Shown here one piece after another: positions 1 to 7,944 of a stretch of DNA of 64,000 bases. Each line of letters opens with the position of its first letter. The stretch's first letter is position 1. The notes below the pieces were generated by a model. The model searched no databases, was not told the DNA's origin, and saw only the letters and a program-made list of their open reading frames with translations. The stretch comes from Geobacillus vulcani PSS1 (lineage in GTDB: Bacteria > Bacillota > Bacilli > Bacillales > Anoxybacillaceae), in the NCBI RefSeq assembly GCF_000733845.1, contig NZ_JPOI01000001.1, positions 705,001-769,000 of the forward strand, written 5' to 3'. Made by a program: the position numbers and the translations under genes.

Positions 1-26
1 GCGTCTGCCAATTCCGCCACACCCGC
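1..26 (-). tRNA. tRNA-Leu, 5' end only (cut by window edge)
   Basis: Read on the minus strand, the first 26 bases give the acceptor 5' strand and D-arm start of a bacterial tRNA-Leu (GCGGGTGTGGCGG followed by AATTGGCAGACGC). The anticodon lies outside the window, so the isoacceptor is unknown. It follows tRNA-Lys by four bases and is the last visible member of the operon. Confidence 0.8.
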
Positions 27-30
27 TATA

Positions 31-107
31 TGGTGAGCCATGGAGGACTCGAACCTCCGACCCTCTGATTAAAAGTCAGATGCTCTACCTGCTGAGCTAA
101 TGGCTCA
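31..107 (-). tRNA. tRNA-Lys (TTT)
   Basis: Full cloverleaf on the minus strand with a 7-bp acceptor stem TGAGCCA/TGGCTCA, D-arm AGCTCAG, anticodon TTT in the loop CTTTTAA, T-loop GGTTCGAGTCC and encoded CCA. It is preceded by a ~137-bp element that carries an imperfect second copy of its own 5' end. Confidence 0.97.
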
Positions 108-246
108 TAGTGATCATAACACTCTAAGTACTGACGAGTTCTACCTGCCTCTTCCTCTACCAGCTGTTTCGAAGAAGCCTGGTGCGTCGAGGCAACTCGC
201 AGTCAACTCGAAGATGCATTGCTCGTTACTGAACTAATGGCTCATA
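108..246 (-). repeat. tRNA-associated repeat element 1 with duplicated tRNA-Lys 5' end
   Basis: Just upstream (minus strand) of tRNA-Lys lies a non-coding block whose outer end, 229-246, repeats the first ~18 bases of the tRNA with one mismatch (original at 92-109, offset 137). The rest aligns clearly with the block at 768-900: both contain CGAGCA next to the tRNA copy, then CGAGTTG, GACGCA, CAGRCTTC and GTAGAGGAAG in the same order. No protein is encoded. It looks like an element inserted in the tRNA D-arm that restored the gene by supplying its 5' end, but that mechanism is inference. Confidence 0.7.
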
Positions 247-301
247 ATACTTTCTTTCCCGCCGAGTTGGCAAGCTTGCGGGTATGTATAGAGATAAAAA
301 A

Positions 302-376
302 TGGCTGGGCCAGCTGGATTCGAACCAGCGCATCACGGAGTCAAAGTCCGTTGCCTTACCGCTTGGCTATGGCCCA
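302..376 (-). tRNA. tRNA-Gln (TTG)
   Basis: Minus-strand cloverleaf starting TGGGCCATAGCCAAGCGG, anticodon TTG in loop CTTTGAC, T-loop GGTTCGAATCC, acceptor 3' strand TGGCCCA then GCCA with CCA encoded. It lies between tRNA-Asp and repeat element 1. Confidence 0.97.
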
Positions 377-390
377 ACGATTTGATTGCA

Positions 391-468
391 TGGCGGTCCC
401 GACGGGACTCGAACCCGCGATCTCCTGCGTGACAGGCAGGCATGTTAACCACTACACTACGGGACCGC
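391..468 (-). tRNA. tRNA-Asp (GTC)
   Basis: Minus-strand cloverleaf with acceptor GCGGTCCC pairing with GGGACCGC, D-arm TAGTGTAGTGGTTAA, anticodon GTC in CTGTCAC, T-loop GGTTCGAGTCC and encoded CCA. Confidence 0.97.
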
Positions 469-499
469 GAAGCGCAGGGGTGTTCCCCTGCGTGATCAG

Positions 500-571
500 T
501 GACCCGTACGGGATTCGAACCCGTGTTACCGCCGTGAAAGGGCGGTGTCTTAACCACTTGACCAACGGGCC
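500..571 (-). tRNA. tRNA-Glu (TTC), CCA not encoded
   Basis: Minus-strand cloverleaf starting GGCCCGTTGGTCAAG, anticodon TTC in CTTTCAC, T-loop GGTTCGAATCC, acceptor 3' strand ACGGGTC plus discriminator A. The following bases are CTG, so unlike its neighbours it lacks an encoded CCA and would need CCA addition by nucleotidyltransferase. Confidence 0.96.
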
Positions 572-590
572 ACGCATACACACATCGGAG

Positions 591-683
591 TGGCGGAGAA
601 GGCGGGATTTGAACCCGCGCGCCGTAAAGCCACGACCTAACGGTTTAGCAAACCGTCCCCTTCAGCCACTTGGGTACTTCTCC
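591..683 (-). tRNA. tRNA-Ser (GCT)
   Basis: Class II tRNA of 93 bases on the minus strand: acceptor GGAGAAG/CTTCTCC, anticodon GCT in TTGCTAA, a long variable arm, T-loop GGTTCAAATCC, encoded CCA. Confidence 0.97.
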
Positions 684-690
684 AAAGAAA

Positions 691-765
691 TGGCTCCGCA
701 AGTAGGATTCGAACCTACGACCTACCGGTTAACAGCCGGTTGCTCTACCGCTGAGCTATTGCGGA
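691..765 (-). tRNA. tRNA-Asn (GTT), first gene of the operon
   Basis: Minus-strand cloverleaf starting TCCGCAATAGCTCAGCGG, anticodon GTT in CTGTTAA, T-loop GGTTCGAATCC, acceptor TTGCGGA plus GCCA. The order Asn-Ser-Glu-Asp-Gln-Lys-Leu downstream of ydcK resembles the trnS cluster of Bacillus subtilis with Asp added. Confidence 0.97.
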
Positions 766-767
766 AT

Positions 768-900
768 AATGACGAAGAAACTGCACCCAAAACTTGCCCT
801 GTCCCTTCCTCTACAAGCATATCCAAGGAAGTCTGATGCGTCAGGACAACTCGAAGTATATTCGATGATGCGCATGCTCGTCGCTGAGCTATTGCGGAAT
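768..900 (-). repeat. tRNA-associated repeat element 2 with duplicated tRNA-Asn 5' end
   Basis: Second member of the family at 108-246. Bases 882-900 repeat 749-767 exactly (19 bases: 5' end and D-stem of tRNA-Asn, offset 133). The core shares CGAGCA, TTCGAGTTG, GACGCA, CAGACTTCC and GTAGAGGAAG in order with element 1. It lies between the operon promoter and the first intact tRNA, so it should be transcribed as a leader beginning with a 5' tRNA-Asn fragment. Confidence 0.7.
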
Positions 901-924
901 GATGTTTGACAATCGACATTGTTT

Positions 925-953
925 ATTATATTGATCCGTTTACTTTTTGTCAA
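925..953 (-). promoter_or_regulatory. Sigma-A promoter of the tRNA operon
   Basis: The minus strand reads TTGACA (948-953), a 17-base spacer and TATAAT (925-930), a perfect consensus pair. Transcription would begin near 918 and run through repeat element 2 into tRNA-Asn. Confidence 0.93.
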
Positions 954-1065
954 TATGTTTTTTGTTGCTTATCTCATTGTCCATTTGGCGACGGCTTTTA
1001 TAATTTAGCACACAGTCACTTCAATTGTCAACCTCGTTTTTGCAAAAGTTGTTGATCCCCTGCTT

Positions 1066-1518
1066 CTATACTGTTAGGGTAAGTCGACCGCGGCAGCGTC
1101 CGCAAACATAACGGTCTATGTTGATCCGCCTTTTGCGGCGGTAGGTGAGGCTGCATGACGTGCAAATGTATGTGTAAATCGTTTTCGTCGCTTTTGCATT
1201 TCGGGCAAGCGGACGACAATAGCGAGGAGCCCCCACTTTTTGCAGCAACTCGCGGAAGTCGCGGTCGCGGTGGCGGTAGCCTTTCCCTTCAAGGTGTAAA
1301 TGATAATGACATAACTCATGCTTGATGATGCCGATTAACTCTTCTTCGCCGAACAGCTCATAATGTTTTTGGCTGAGTTCGATGTTGTGGGTTTGCAGTA
1401 TGTATCGCCCTCCGACAGCACGCAGCCGCGGGTTGAAGGAAGCGGTATGGAGAAACGGTTTGCCGAATGAGTGGATAGAGATTTGTTCAACAAGCCATTG
1501 CAGCTGTTTTTGATCCAT
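1066..1518 (-). CDS. SprT-like zinc metallopeptidase-fold protein YdcK
   Basis: 150-residue SprT family protein. HELCH at residues 67-71 matches the zincin motif with two zinc-binding His and the general-base Glu. Near the C-terminus Cys119/Cys122 and Cys139/Cys142 form a four-cysteine zinc ribbon. B. subtilis ydcK has the same length and position beside cmpA and tex, next to a tRNA cluster, which supports orthology. SprT/Spartan relatives act on DNA-linked proteins in other organisms, but no substrate is known here. Probably cytoplasmic, since no signal or membrane segment is seen. Transcribed toward the tRNA operon, convergent with nothing obvious. Confidence 0.93.
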   Translation of the reverse strand: MDQKQLQWLVEQISIHSFGKPFLHTASFNPRLRAVGGRYILQTHNIELSQKHYELFGEEELIGIIKHELCHYHLHLEGKGYRHRDRDFRELLQKVGAPRYCRPLARNAKATKTIYTYICTSCSLTYRRKRRINIDRYVCGRCRGRLTLTV

Positions 1519-1609
1519 CGCAGTTTTCTCTCCTTATCTTTTTAGCACGGGACAATGCAGAGCTACATACATTATATACTACCTTTCCGTTGTTAGGGAG
1601 GTGACCAAG

Positions 1610-1723
1610 TTGCCTACATGGCTCAAAAATCAGATGAGACGAGCCTATTATGAGAAAAATCGCGAGCAAATTAAACTGCTGAACCAATGTTGGTTTTTTT
1701 ATCGGAGAAAACACTGCTCCTAA
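1610..1723 (+). CDS. cmpA: Cortex morphogenetic protein CmpA (37 aa)
   Basis: A 37-codon gene starting with TTG at 1610, behind AGGGAGGTGA at 1594-1603. The peptide opens MPTWLKNQM and closes with CWFFYRRKHCS, the signature of CmpA. In B. subtilis CmpA is made in the mother cell and couples SpoIVA coat assembly to cortex synthesis, promoting ClpXP degradation of SpoIVA in defective forespores. Its position between ydcK and tex matches B. subtilis. It is divergent from ydcK and convergent with tex, and its stop codon lies in the loop of a hairpin. Confidence 0.93.
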   Translation: MPTWLKNQMRRAYYEKNREQIKLLNQCWFFYRRKHCS

Positions 1724-1738
1724 GGCAGTGCTTTCTCC
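1704..1738 (+). terminator. Hairpin between cmpA and tex
   Basis: GGAGAAA-a-CACTGC pairs with GCAGTG-c-TTTCTCC around a 7-base loop that contains the cmpA stop codon. There is no strong T-run on either side, so it may be a weak bidirectional terminator for the convergent genes. Confidence 0.55.
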
Positions 1739-1741
1739 ATT

Positions 1742-3907
1742 TCACCCTTCCGCCGGCACCATCGACAGCGAAATTCTCCCTCTCGCCACATCGACGTGCT
1801 CGACCCATACCTTGACGACGTCGCCGACCGAAACAACATCGAGCGGATGGCGCACGTATTGTTTGCTTAATTTGGAAATATGCACGAGCCCGTCCTGCTT
1901 CACCCCAATGTCAACAAAGACGCCGAAGTCGACGACGTTGCGCACTGTTCCTTCGAGCTCCATGCCTGGCCTTAAGTCTTCCATCTTCAAAACGTCTTTT
2001 CGCAATATCGGTTTCGGCAGTTCATCACGTGGGTCGCGCTCTGGGCGGCACAGTGCGTCAATAATGTCGCGCAACGTCAGTTCCCCGATGCCGAGCTCGG
2101 CTGCCACCGTCTCGATCTCGATGGCTTGCAGCGCCTGGCGCAGTTCAACACTGCCAATGGCGGCGGTCGTAAATCCTAACTTGCGCAACAGTTGCTTCAC
2201 TTCCGCGTACCGCTCGGGGTGAATCGGCGTGCGGTCGAGCGGTTCATCACCATCAATGATGCGCAAAAAACCGATGCACTGCTCGTACGTTTTCGCTCCG
2301 AGCCGAGGAATCGTTTTCAGCTCTTCGCGGCTGCGAAACTTCCCTTGTTCCTCACGACGCTTGACAATGTTTTCCGCAACGGTTTTCGTGAGCCCAGACA
2401 CGTACTGGAGCAGGGAAACAGAGGCGGTGTTGACGTTGACGCCGACTTGATTGACGACCGTCTCGACGACGAAACGAAGCGACTCAGCAAGCTTTTTTTG
2501 CGACACATCGTGCTGGTATTGGCCGACGCCAACCGATTTTGGATCGATCTTGACAAGCTCGGCGAGCGGGTCTTGAACGCGGCGGGCGATCGAGACGGCA
2601 CTCCGCTCTTCGACTTGCAGGTCGGGAAACTCAGCGCGCGCAAGGTCAGAAGCAGAGTAGACGCTCGCTCCTGCTTCATTGACAATCAAATAAAAGATAT
2701 CGCGTGGCGCATGCCTCAGCGTGTCGGCGACAAACTGTTCGGTTTCCCGAGATGCAGTACCGTTTCCAATGGCGATTACGTCAACACAATGGTTATCGAG
2801 CAGGCGAAGGAGCTTCCCGCGGGCCTCTTCTTTTCGCTCTTGCGGCGGGTGTGGGTATATAACGTCGATGGCAAGCAGCTTCCCTGTTTCATCGACAACG
2901 GCGAGCTTGCATCCCGTCCGATAGGCTGGGTCAATGCCGAGCACCGTTTTTCCTTTGAGCGGCGGCTGGAGAAGCAGTTTGCGCAAGTTTTCAGCGAAAA
3001 TATGGATGGCCCGCTCCTCCGCTTTTTCCGTCAGCTCGTTGCGGATGTCGCGTTCAATGGCAGGTTCCATTAGCCGCTTATACCCTTCCTCGACTGCTTC
3101 CGCCACGATGGGAGCGGCTGGAGACGATTCATCAGCGACTGTTTTTCGCCGTAAATAGCGAATGATGTCCTCAACCGGCGCCTTGACCGAGACGCGCAGC
3201 ACTTCTTCCTTTTCGCCGCGGTTTAACGCCAACACACGGTGCGGAACGATTTTGACAAGCGGCTCTTCGTAATTATAGTACATTTCATATACGTTCTTCT
3301 CGTCCTTTTCCGCCGCTTTAACGGTGGAAACAATCGTTCCTTTCCGCCGCGTCTCGTCGCGAACCCATTGGCGCAGAGCGGCGTCATCGGCCACTTTTTC
3401 GGCAATGATATCTTTCGCTCCTTGAAGCGCCTCTTCAACAGTTGCGACTCCTTTATCTTCGTTGACGAACATCTCGGCTTGTTGTTCCGGAGTTGGAGCC
3501 GATGGGCATGAAAGGAGCCATTCGGCAAGGGGTTCAAGCCCTTTCTCTTTTGCGATTGTTGCTTTCGTGCGCCGCTTTTGCCGATATGGGCGGTATAAAT
3601 CCTCAACTTGCTGGAGCTTCGTGGCTGCCATAATCTCCTGCGTTAACTCTTCCGTCAACTTCCCTTGCTCGTCAATCAATCGAATGACTTCTTCTTTCCG
3701 CTGCTCCAAATGCTGCAAATACTCCCATCTCTCAAGCACTTCACGAATTTGCACTTCATCGAGCGCCCCAGTCATTTCTTTTCGGTAGCGGGCGATAAAC
3801 GGGATCGTGTTTCCTTCTCGATGGAGCGCAATGACGTTTTCGACTTGCTTCGCTGCCAGCTGCTGCTCGGCGGCAATGACCTCAATGAGCCTCTGTTCGT
3901 TAGCCAA
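1742..3907 (-). CDS. tex: Transcription accessory / RNA-binding protein Tex
   Basis: 721-residue Tex family protein (YdcI in B. subtilis). It has the N-terminal Tex helical domain, a central YqgF/RNase H-like fold (GIDPAYRTGCKLAVVD), helix-hairpin-helix segments (VSLLQYVSGLTKTVAENIV region) and a C-terminal S1 domain at about 645-713 (GTVRNVVDFGVFVDIG). Tex proteins bind nucleic acid and associate with transcription and ribosomes, and are usually cytoplasmic. Start is TTG behind AAGGAGGGAATCGC. Several long antisense frames across this gene are not real genes. It is separated by 265 bp from ndoA, where B. subtilis carries the rsb-sigB genes. Confidence 0.97.
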   Translation of the reverse strand: MANEQRLIEVIAAEQQLAAKQVENVIALHREGNTIPFIARYRKEMTGALDEVQIREVLERWEYLQHLEQRKEEVIRLIDEQGKLTEELTQEIMAATKLQQVEDLYRPYRQKRRTKATIAKEKGLEPLAEWLLSCPSAPTPEQQAEMFVNEDKGVATVEEALQGAKDIIAEKVADDAALRQWVRDETRRKGTIVSTVKAAEKDEKNVYEMYYNYEEPLVKIVPHRVLALNRGEKEEVLRVSVKAPVEDIIRYLRRKTVADESSPAAPIVAEAVEEGYKRLMEPAIERDIRNELTEKAEERAIHIFAENLRKLLLQPPLKGKTVLGIDPAYRTGCKLAVVDETGKLLAIDVIYPHPPQERKEEARGKLLRLLDNHCVDVIAIGNGTASRETEQFVADTLRHAPRDIFYLIVNEAGASVYSASDLARAEFPDLQVEERSAVSIARRVQDPLAELVKIDPKSVGVGQYQHDVSQKKLAESLRFVVETVVNQVGVNVNTASVSLLQYVSGLTKTVAENIVKRREEQGKFRSREELKTIPRLGAKTYEQCIGFLRIIDGDEPLDRTPIHPERYAEVKQLLRKLGFTTAAIGSVELRQALQAIEIETVAAELGIGELTLRDIIDALCRPERDPRDELPKPILRKDVLKMEDLRPGMELEGTVRNVVDFGVFVDIGVKQDGLVHISKLSKQYVRHPLDVVSVGDVVKVWVEHVDVARGRISLSMVPAEG

Positions 3908-4172
3908 GCGATTCCCTCCTTAATGATATTGGGCATAAAAAAAGCGCTACCTATACGCAGCTGCTTTGTGAAACAGTATACATAGATGAAAATAGGGACA
4001 GACCGTTCCAGAAAAGCCGATCTGCCCATCTCACCAGCGTGAACACTCGATAATCAAGACCGATGCCGCACGTCAACGCCGCTTTCCCCATCCGCTCGGC
4101 CGCCCGTTGGCAACCGAAAACCGTTTTCTCCCTTTCACTGTTATGCTAAACGCAAAGGTTTTTTCGCTCCTA

Positions 4173-4523
4173 TCAAAAGTCGATCAGTCCTAAGCTAATT
4201 TGCAGCGCCTCATCGACTTTATCCATCATTTCATCGTCCAAATGAGTGATTTTATCGGTCAGCCGTTGCTTATCGATCGTGCGGATTTGCTCAAGCAAAA
4301 TGACCGAATCGCGTTCAAATCCATAGCGTTTCGCGTCAATCTCGACATGCGTCGGCAGCTTCGCCTTTTGAATTTGTGCCGTAATGGCCGCTACGATCAC
4401 CGTCGGGCTGAAACGGTTGCCGATGTCGTTTTGGATCACCAACACGGGGCGCACGCCGCCCTGCTCCGAGCCAACAACCGGGGAAAGGTCCGCAAAATAC
4501 ACGTCGCCACGTTTGACAATCAA
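4173..4523 (-). CDS. ndoA: Endoribonuclease toxin NdoA/EndoA (MazF family)
   Basis: 116 residues, the normal length for Bacillus MazF. Arg25 in [12 protein letters not shown] and Thr48 in AAITAQ are the expected catalytic residues of this sequence-specific mRNA interferase, which in B. subtilis cuts at UACAU. It is preceded by four bases after the antitoxin gene, forming a classical toxin-antitoxin pair downstream of alr. NdoA/EndoAI is chromosomal core in Bacillaceae rather than a plasmid addiction module. Confidence 0.97.
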   Translation of the reverse strand: MIVKRGDVYFADLSPVVGSEQGGVRPVLVIQNDIGNRFSPTVIVAAITAQIQKAKLPTHVEIDAKRYGFERDSVILLEQIRTIDKQRLTDKITHLDDEMMDKVDEALQISLGLIDF

Positions 4524-4527
4524 AGCA

Positions 4528-4809
4528 TTACCCCCCGCTAACTAAGCGTTCAACGGTGTGGTCGGCCTCGTATTCAGCATGAAACGCTTCAGAAGCGATA
4601 GATAAATTGATTTTCGCCATTTCCATGTAGCCTCGTCTCATCGCCTCGCGAATTTGCCGTTTTTTCCGCTCGCGAATGTACATTTTCGTCGCTTGATAAA
4701 TGAGTTCATTGCGGTTGCCGTTTTCTTGCTTGACGAGCACGTCCAGTTCTGTCAGCAGCGACTGCGGCAAACGAACGACGATTTCCGTTGTTGCGCCAGA
4801 TTCCGACAC
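4528..4809 (-). CDS. ndoAI: Antitoxin EndoAI (MazE-like, ribbon-helix-helix)
   Basis: 93 residues from a GTG start at 4809 with RBS GGAGGTG. An ATG 42 bases upstream is possible but gives an N-terminus unlike the family. The sequence starts (M)[18 protein letters not shown], a ribbon-helix-helix strand and helix, and ends [12 protein letters not shown]...TVERLVSGG, nearly identical to B. subtilis EndoAI. It binds and inhibits NdoA and probably autoregulates its own operon. Confidence 0.96.
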   Translation of the reverse strand: MSESGATTEIVVRLPQSLLTELDVLVKQENGNRNELIYQATKMYIRERKKRQIREAMRRGYMEMAKINLSIASEAFHAEYEADHTVERLVSGG

Positions 4810-4934
4810 AAAGATACACCTCCACGAACTGCAGCCATTCATTGCTTCCACTTCATGATACCATTAAACAACGGCGCTGCAAAGTCATTTCTCCATTTTC
4901 TATCCTTTGTCTTCCGAAGCAGATTATTCATCGC

Positions 4935-6089
4935 TTACCCGCGACCAACAGCGTTTCTCACTTCCATTATACGCTTATTTCGGAAAAAAATACGGGGCAC
5001 CCGGTAGCTGATCGTGCACGGCACTTCATAATTGATGGTGTCCAAATGGCGGGCGACATCATCGATGGAAATGACCTCGTCCCCTTGGCGGCCGATCAAC
5101 GTCACCTTCGTCCCGACTGGCAGCGGCCCTGGCAGCCGGATCATGCATTGATCCATGCAGATACGGCCGACGATCGGCGCCCGCTGTCCGCCAACCAACA
5201 CATGAAAGTGCTGCAGGCGGCGCAGCCAGCCGTCCGCATAACCGATTGGAATCGTGCCGATCCACTCCTCCGTCTGCGCAGTGTACGTCGCACCGTAGCT
5301 CACCTTTTCGCCTGGTTGCAGCTTTTTGACGTGTACGAGGCGGCTATGGAGCGAAAACGCCTCTTTCAATTCGTATGGGAGGAACGGCTTGATGTCCGGC
5401 GATGGGGCGAGCCCGTACATCGAAATGCCAAAGCGCACCATGTTGAACGCTCGATCGGAAAAACGAAGAGCCGCCGCGCTGTTGGCGCAATGAACGAGCG
5501 GGGGCCGCGACGGCAGCCAATCAAGCATATGCAAAAAGCGGGCGTATTGATAAGAAAAGTAATCCGTATTCACTTCATCAGCGGTCGCAAAATGCGTATA
5601 CACCCCTTCAAGCACAAAAGACGAATGGCGTTCGATCAGGGCCGTGATTCGCTTTGTCTCCTCTTCGTCTTTCACCCCAAGCCGTCCCATTCCCGTGTCC
5701 ATCTTTAAATGGAAATGAATCGGGATCGAACCGCTATACAGTGATGACGCCTCCTCGAGCCAATCAGAGCGGAACACAGTTAAGGCGATGCGGTGTTCGG
5801 CGGCCAACGCCACATCCTCGGGACGAGACGCCCCAAGCACTAAAATCGGGGCATCGATGCCTTTTTTTCGTAAGGCAAGCGCCTCGTCCAAAAAGGCGAC
5901 GGCCAAGCGGGATGCGCCTGCTTCAAGCGCCGTTGCCGCCACTTGGGCATCGCCGTGCCCGTAGGCGTTCGCCTTGACAACAGCCATGATTTGCGTGTCC
6001 TCCAGCAAAAAGCGGCGCAAATTCGCGACGTTGTCATAAATGGCATCCAAATCAATTTCCGCCCACGTATCGCGGTGAAACTCGTCCAT
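4935..6089 (-). CDS. alr: Alanine racemase (PLP-dependent)
   Basis: 384 residues, fold-type III PLP enzyme interconverting L- and D-alanine for peptidoglycan and spore functions. PLP-binding Lys39 lies in VVKANAYGHG, and the catalytic Tyr lies in VSYGATYTA near residue 270. CxDQCMI and the C-terminal DVARHLDTINYEV are typical. It lies directly upstream of ndoAI as in B. subtilis and supplies the substrate for Ddl encoded ~7 kb away. Confidence 0.98.
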   Translation of the reverse strand: MDEFHRDTWAEIDLDAIYDNVANLRRFLLEDTQIMAVVKANAYGHGDAQVAATALEAGASRLAVAFLDEALALRKKGIDAPILVLGASRPEDVALAAEHRIALTVFRSDWLEEASSLYSGSIPIHFHLKMDTGMGRLGVKDEEETKRITALIERHSSFVLEGVYTHFATADEVNTDYFSYQYARFLHMLDWLPSRPPLVHCANSAAALRFSDRAFNMVRFGISMYGLAPSPDIKPFLPYELKEAFSLHSRLVHVKKLQPGEKVSYGATYTAQTEEWIGTIPIGYADGWLRRLQHFHVLVGGQRAPIVGRICMDQCMIRLPGPLPVGTKVTLIGRQGDEVISIDDVARHLDTINYEVPCTISYRVPRIFFRNKRIMEVRNAVGRG

Positions 6090-6277
6090 CCTCTCTCGCT
6101 GCCTTTCTAATCATAGCCAGTTTGAAAGCGCTTGAATCGATTGGATTCCTTTTTTAGTTTACCATGTTCCCGACGAAGACGGAATAGGATGAGCAGCGGA
6201 AAAACAAGAAAAACGTCGGAAAACGCTGGACAACGATGACATTCCTCCTGTCTCACCCGTCTTTCTATCCGCAGCGA

Positions 6278-6318
6278 CAAAATAAAACGCGGTTCTCCGC
6301 TTCAACGCGGAGAACCGC
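6278..6318 (-). terminator. Terminator after ydcC
   Basis: A perfect 12-bp stem (6289-6300 with 6307-6318, GCGGTTCTCCGC) and 6-base loop. On the minus strand it is followed by GTTTTATTTTG. It ends the acpS-ydcC direction before alr. Confidence 0.9.
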
Positions 6319-6338
6319 CTGTTTCCAAAACCGCACTG

Positions 6339-7352
6339 TCATTTTGCCGCTTTCTCTTGCACTGAGCTGGCGACCATCACCATTTCTTCCGGCGTCAAAT
6401 CGTCCGAGGCGAGCGTAAACTCCGCCCCATTGTACCACCATGTCAACGTTCGGTCGGTAAGGGCGCCGATTGTAAACCCTAAATCCACTGGATCGCCGTT
6501 GACAAGCACCGGCATGCTTGTCGCCGGAAGCACGTTCGCTTTTTCCTGCACAAGCGTAAACGATTTTTTGCCGCCGAATGTCATAATGACGCGCGTGCCG
6601 TTTTCACCTTTCACTTCTTTTTCCTCAAGCGCCTGAACCCCTTTCGGGAGCTGGCTCGGGTACATGACGGCCATCGCCTGCTCTTTTCCTTCCGCCATCG
6701 TCGGCACCTCAAGGCGGGCGCCAGTCATGTTTTTCTTTGTATCAAACGCATCATCGTCAAACTTTTTGTTAAACTCCACATTGGAAAATTCGACCGTCAA
6801 CAGCGCTTTCCGGTCCGTATCCATCACTTTGACCGAAACGGGCGCCAAATCTTTTTTGCGCAGTGTAATCTCTTGGGTCGGAACGACCTCATTGTTCGGA
6901 TAGTTTGTTTTCGTCTCAAACACATAGTAGTCGTCAGTCGCCTTAAACTTCGCCTTCGAATCGCTCAAAATATCTTTCACAAGCGATTCATACAAGTACG
7001 CTTGACTGCTGTTTTTCGGCCAGTCGCTCACAAACTTGAAAGTTTTGTTGAGCGCCGGCGTGAAGACGAACACCCCTTCGTCATTGCGCAAAATCATTTG
7101 GCTTTGCCTTTTGTCGGCGTTTTTCAAGCTGACGCGGTAGTAGGACGGCTGCTTGTGCCACACTTCAACATGATACACTTGCGGCTTCTCACCGGTGCGG
7201 AACGTCATTTTCGCCTCGGCCTGATAACCCGTCATCTCATCCATCTTTTCATCAAGCGCCTTCAGCACCTCTTCCTGCGATTTCGACCCGCAGCCAGCCA
7301 AAGCAAATAGAAAAATGATGCCGACCAACGCCATCAGCACGTTTCTGCCCAT
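6339..7352 (-). CDS. LolA-like sporulation lipoprotein YdcC
   Basis: 337 residues with a lipoprotein signal: hydrophobic LVGIIFLFALAGC gives lipobox Cys21. The rest resembles the LolA/RseB beta-fold (Pfam DUF4367 near the C-terminus), as in B. subtilis YdcC, which sits between acpS and alr and is expressed during sporulation. No catalytic motif is seen; a role in lipid or envelope binding outside the membrane is inferred. Start ATG follows AAAGGGGTTGAAGCG. Confidence 0.9.
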   Translation of the reverse strand: MGRNVLMALVGIIFLFALAGCGSKSQEEVLKALDEKMDEMTGYQAEAKMTFRTGEKPQVYHVEVWHKQPSYYRVSLKNADKRQSQMILRNDEGVFVFTPALNKTFKFVSDWPKNSSQAYLYESLVKDILSDSKAKFKATDDYYVFETKTNYPNNEVVPTQEITLRKKDLAPVSVKVMDTDRKALLTVEFSNVEFNKKFDDDAFDTKKNMTGARLEVPTMAEGKEQAMAVMYPSQLPKGVQALEEKEVKGENGTRVIMTFGGKKSFTLVQEKANVLPATSMPVLVNGDPVDLGFTIGALTDRTLTWWYNGAEFTLASDDLTPEEMVMVASSVQEKAAK

Positions 7353-7431
7353 CGCTTCAACCCCTTTGCCTCATATATCGATTTCTTCCCATGCACTACA
7401 ATATATGAGACAACATTCGGGAATATGCAGA

Positions 7432-7827
7432 CTAGCTATGGCAAGCATCGGTCGGCGTCAGCGGTCCAAGGCGTTCAATGATGACTTGGGCGACGGCGTA
7501 ATCGCGGCTATGGGAAATGGATAGATGCACGATATCGCCCTCGCTGCCGCAGCGGACGACCACGCTTGGTTTCCCGCTCGCATCGGAAACGATCTCGATG
7601 TCTTGAAACGATAGATGCCCCCCGATCCCCGTTCCGAGCGCTTTGGCGTACGCTTCTTTAGCCGCAAATCGTCCGGCGAGAAACTCTGCCTGCCTTGTGG
7701 GCGGCAGCTGATCGAACTGCCTCTTCTCCCGCGGTGTCAAAATCCGATCTGGAAATTTTTTACTCCGTTCCAGAAGAGAACGGACCCGTCCCAGCTCGAT
7801 AATGTCAATGCCGATGCCGACGATCAC
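7432..7827 (-). CDS. acpS: Holo-[acyl-carrier-protein] synthase
   Basis: 131 residues from GTG at 7827 (RBS AGGTGAG). Longer in-frame starts add an unrelated N-terminus. AcpS transfers 4'-phosphopantetheine from CoA to the serine of acyl carrier protein. The two Mg-binding signatures are present: IGIDIIE with Asp8 and [12 protein letters not shown] with Glu58. Convergent with nothing; divergent from the rhomboid gene, as in B. subtilis. Confidence 0.96.
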   Translation of the reverse strand: MIVGIGIDIIELGRVRSLLERSKKFPDRILTPREKRQFDQLPPTRQAEFLAGRFAAKEAYAKALGTGIGGHLSFQDIEIVSDASGKPSVVVRCGSEGDIVHLSISHSRDYAVAQVIIERLGPLTPTDACHS

Positions 7828-7944
7828 GATTTTCTCACCTATCTTCCGTCTGTCCTGACAGCTGGACAAATTTTTTATCGTTGTTGGGCATAAGATGGCT
7901 TATATAAACAACGTTCCACTTCCGCCAAGAAGGGAGACCGAGCC

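Noticed and set aside
219..836. A 205-codon plus-strand frame across the tRNA cluster
   Set aside because: It lies over five intact tRNA genes on the opposite strand and has no RBS or protein-like sequence.
2192..3073. 293-codon frame opposite tex
   Set aside because: Antisense shadow of a clear Tex gene; composition follows the codons of the real gene and no motif is present.
4788..5708. 306-codon frame opposite alr
   Set aside because: Shadow of the alanine racemase gene, Arg/His-rich and without RBS.
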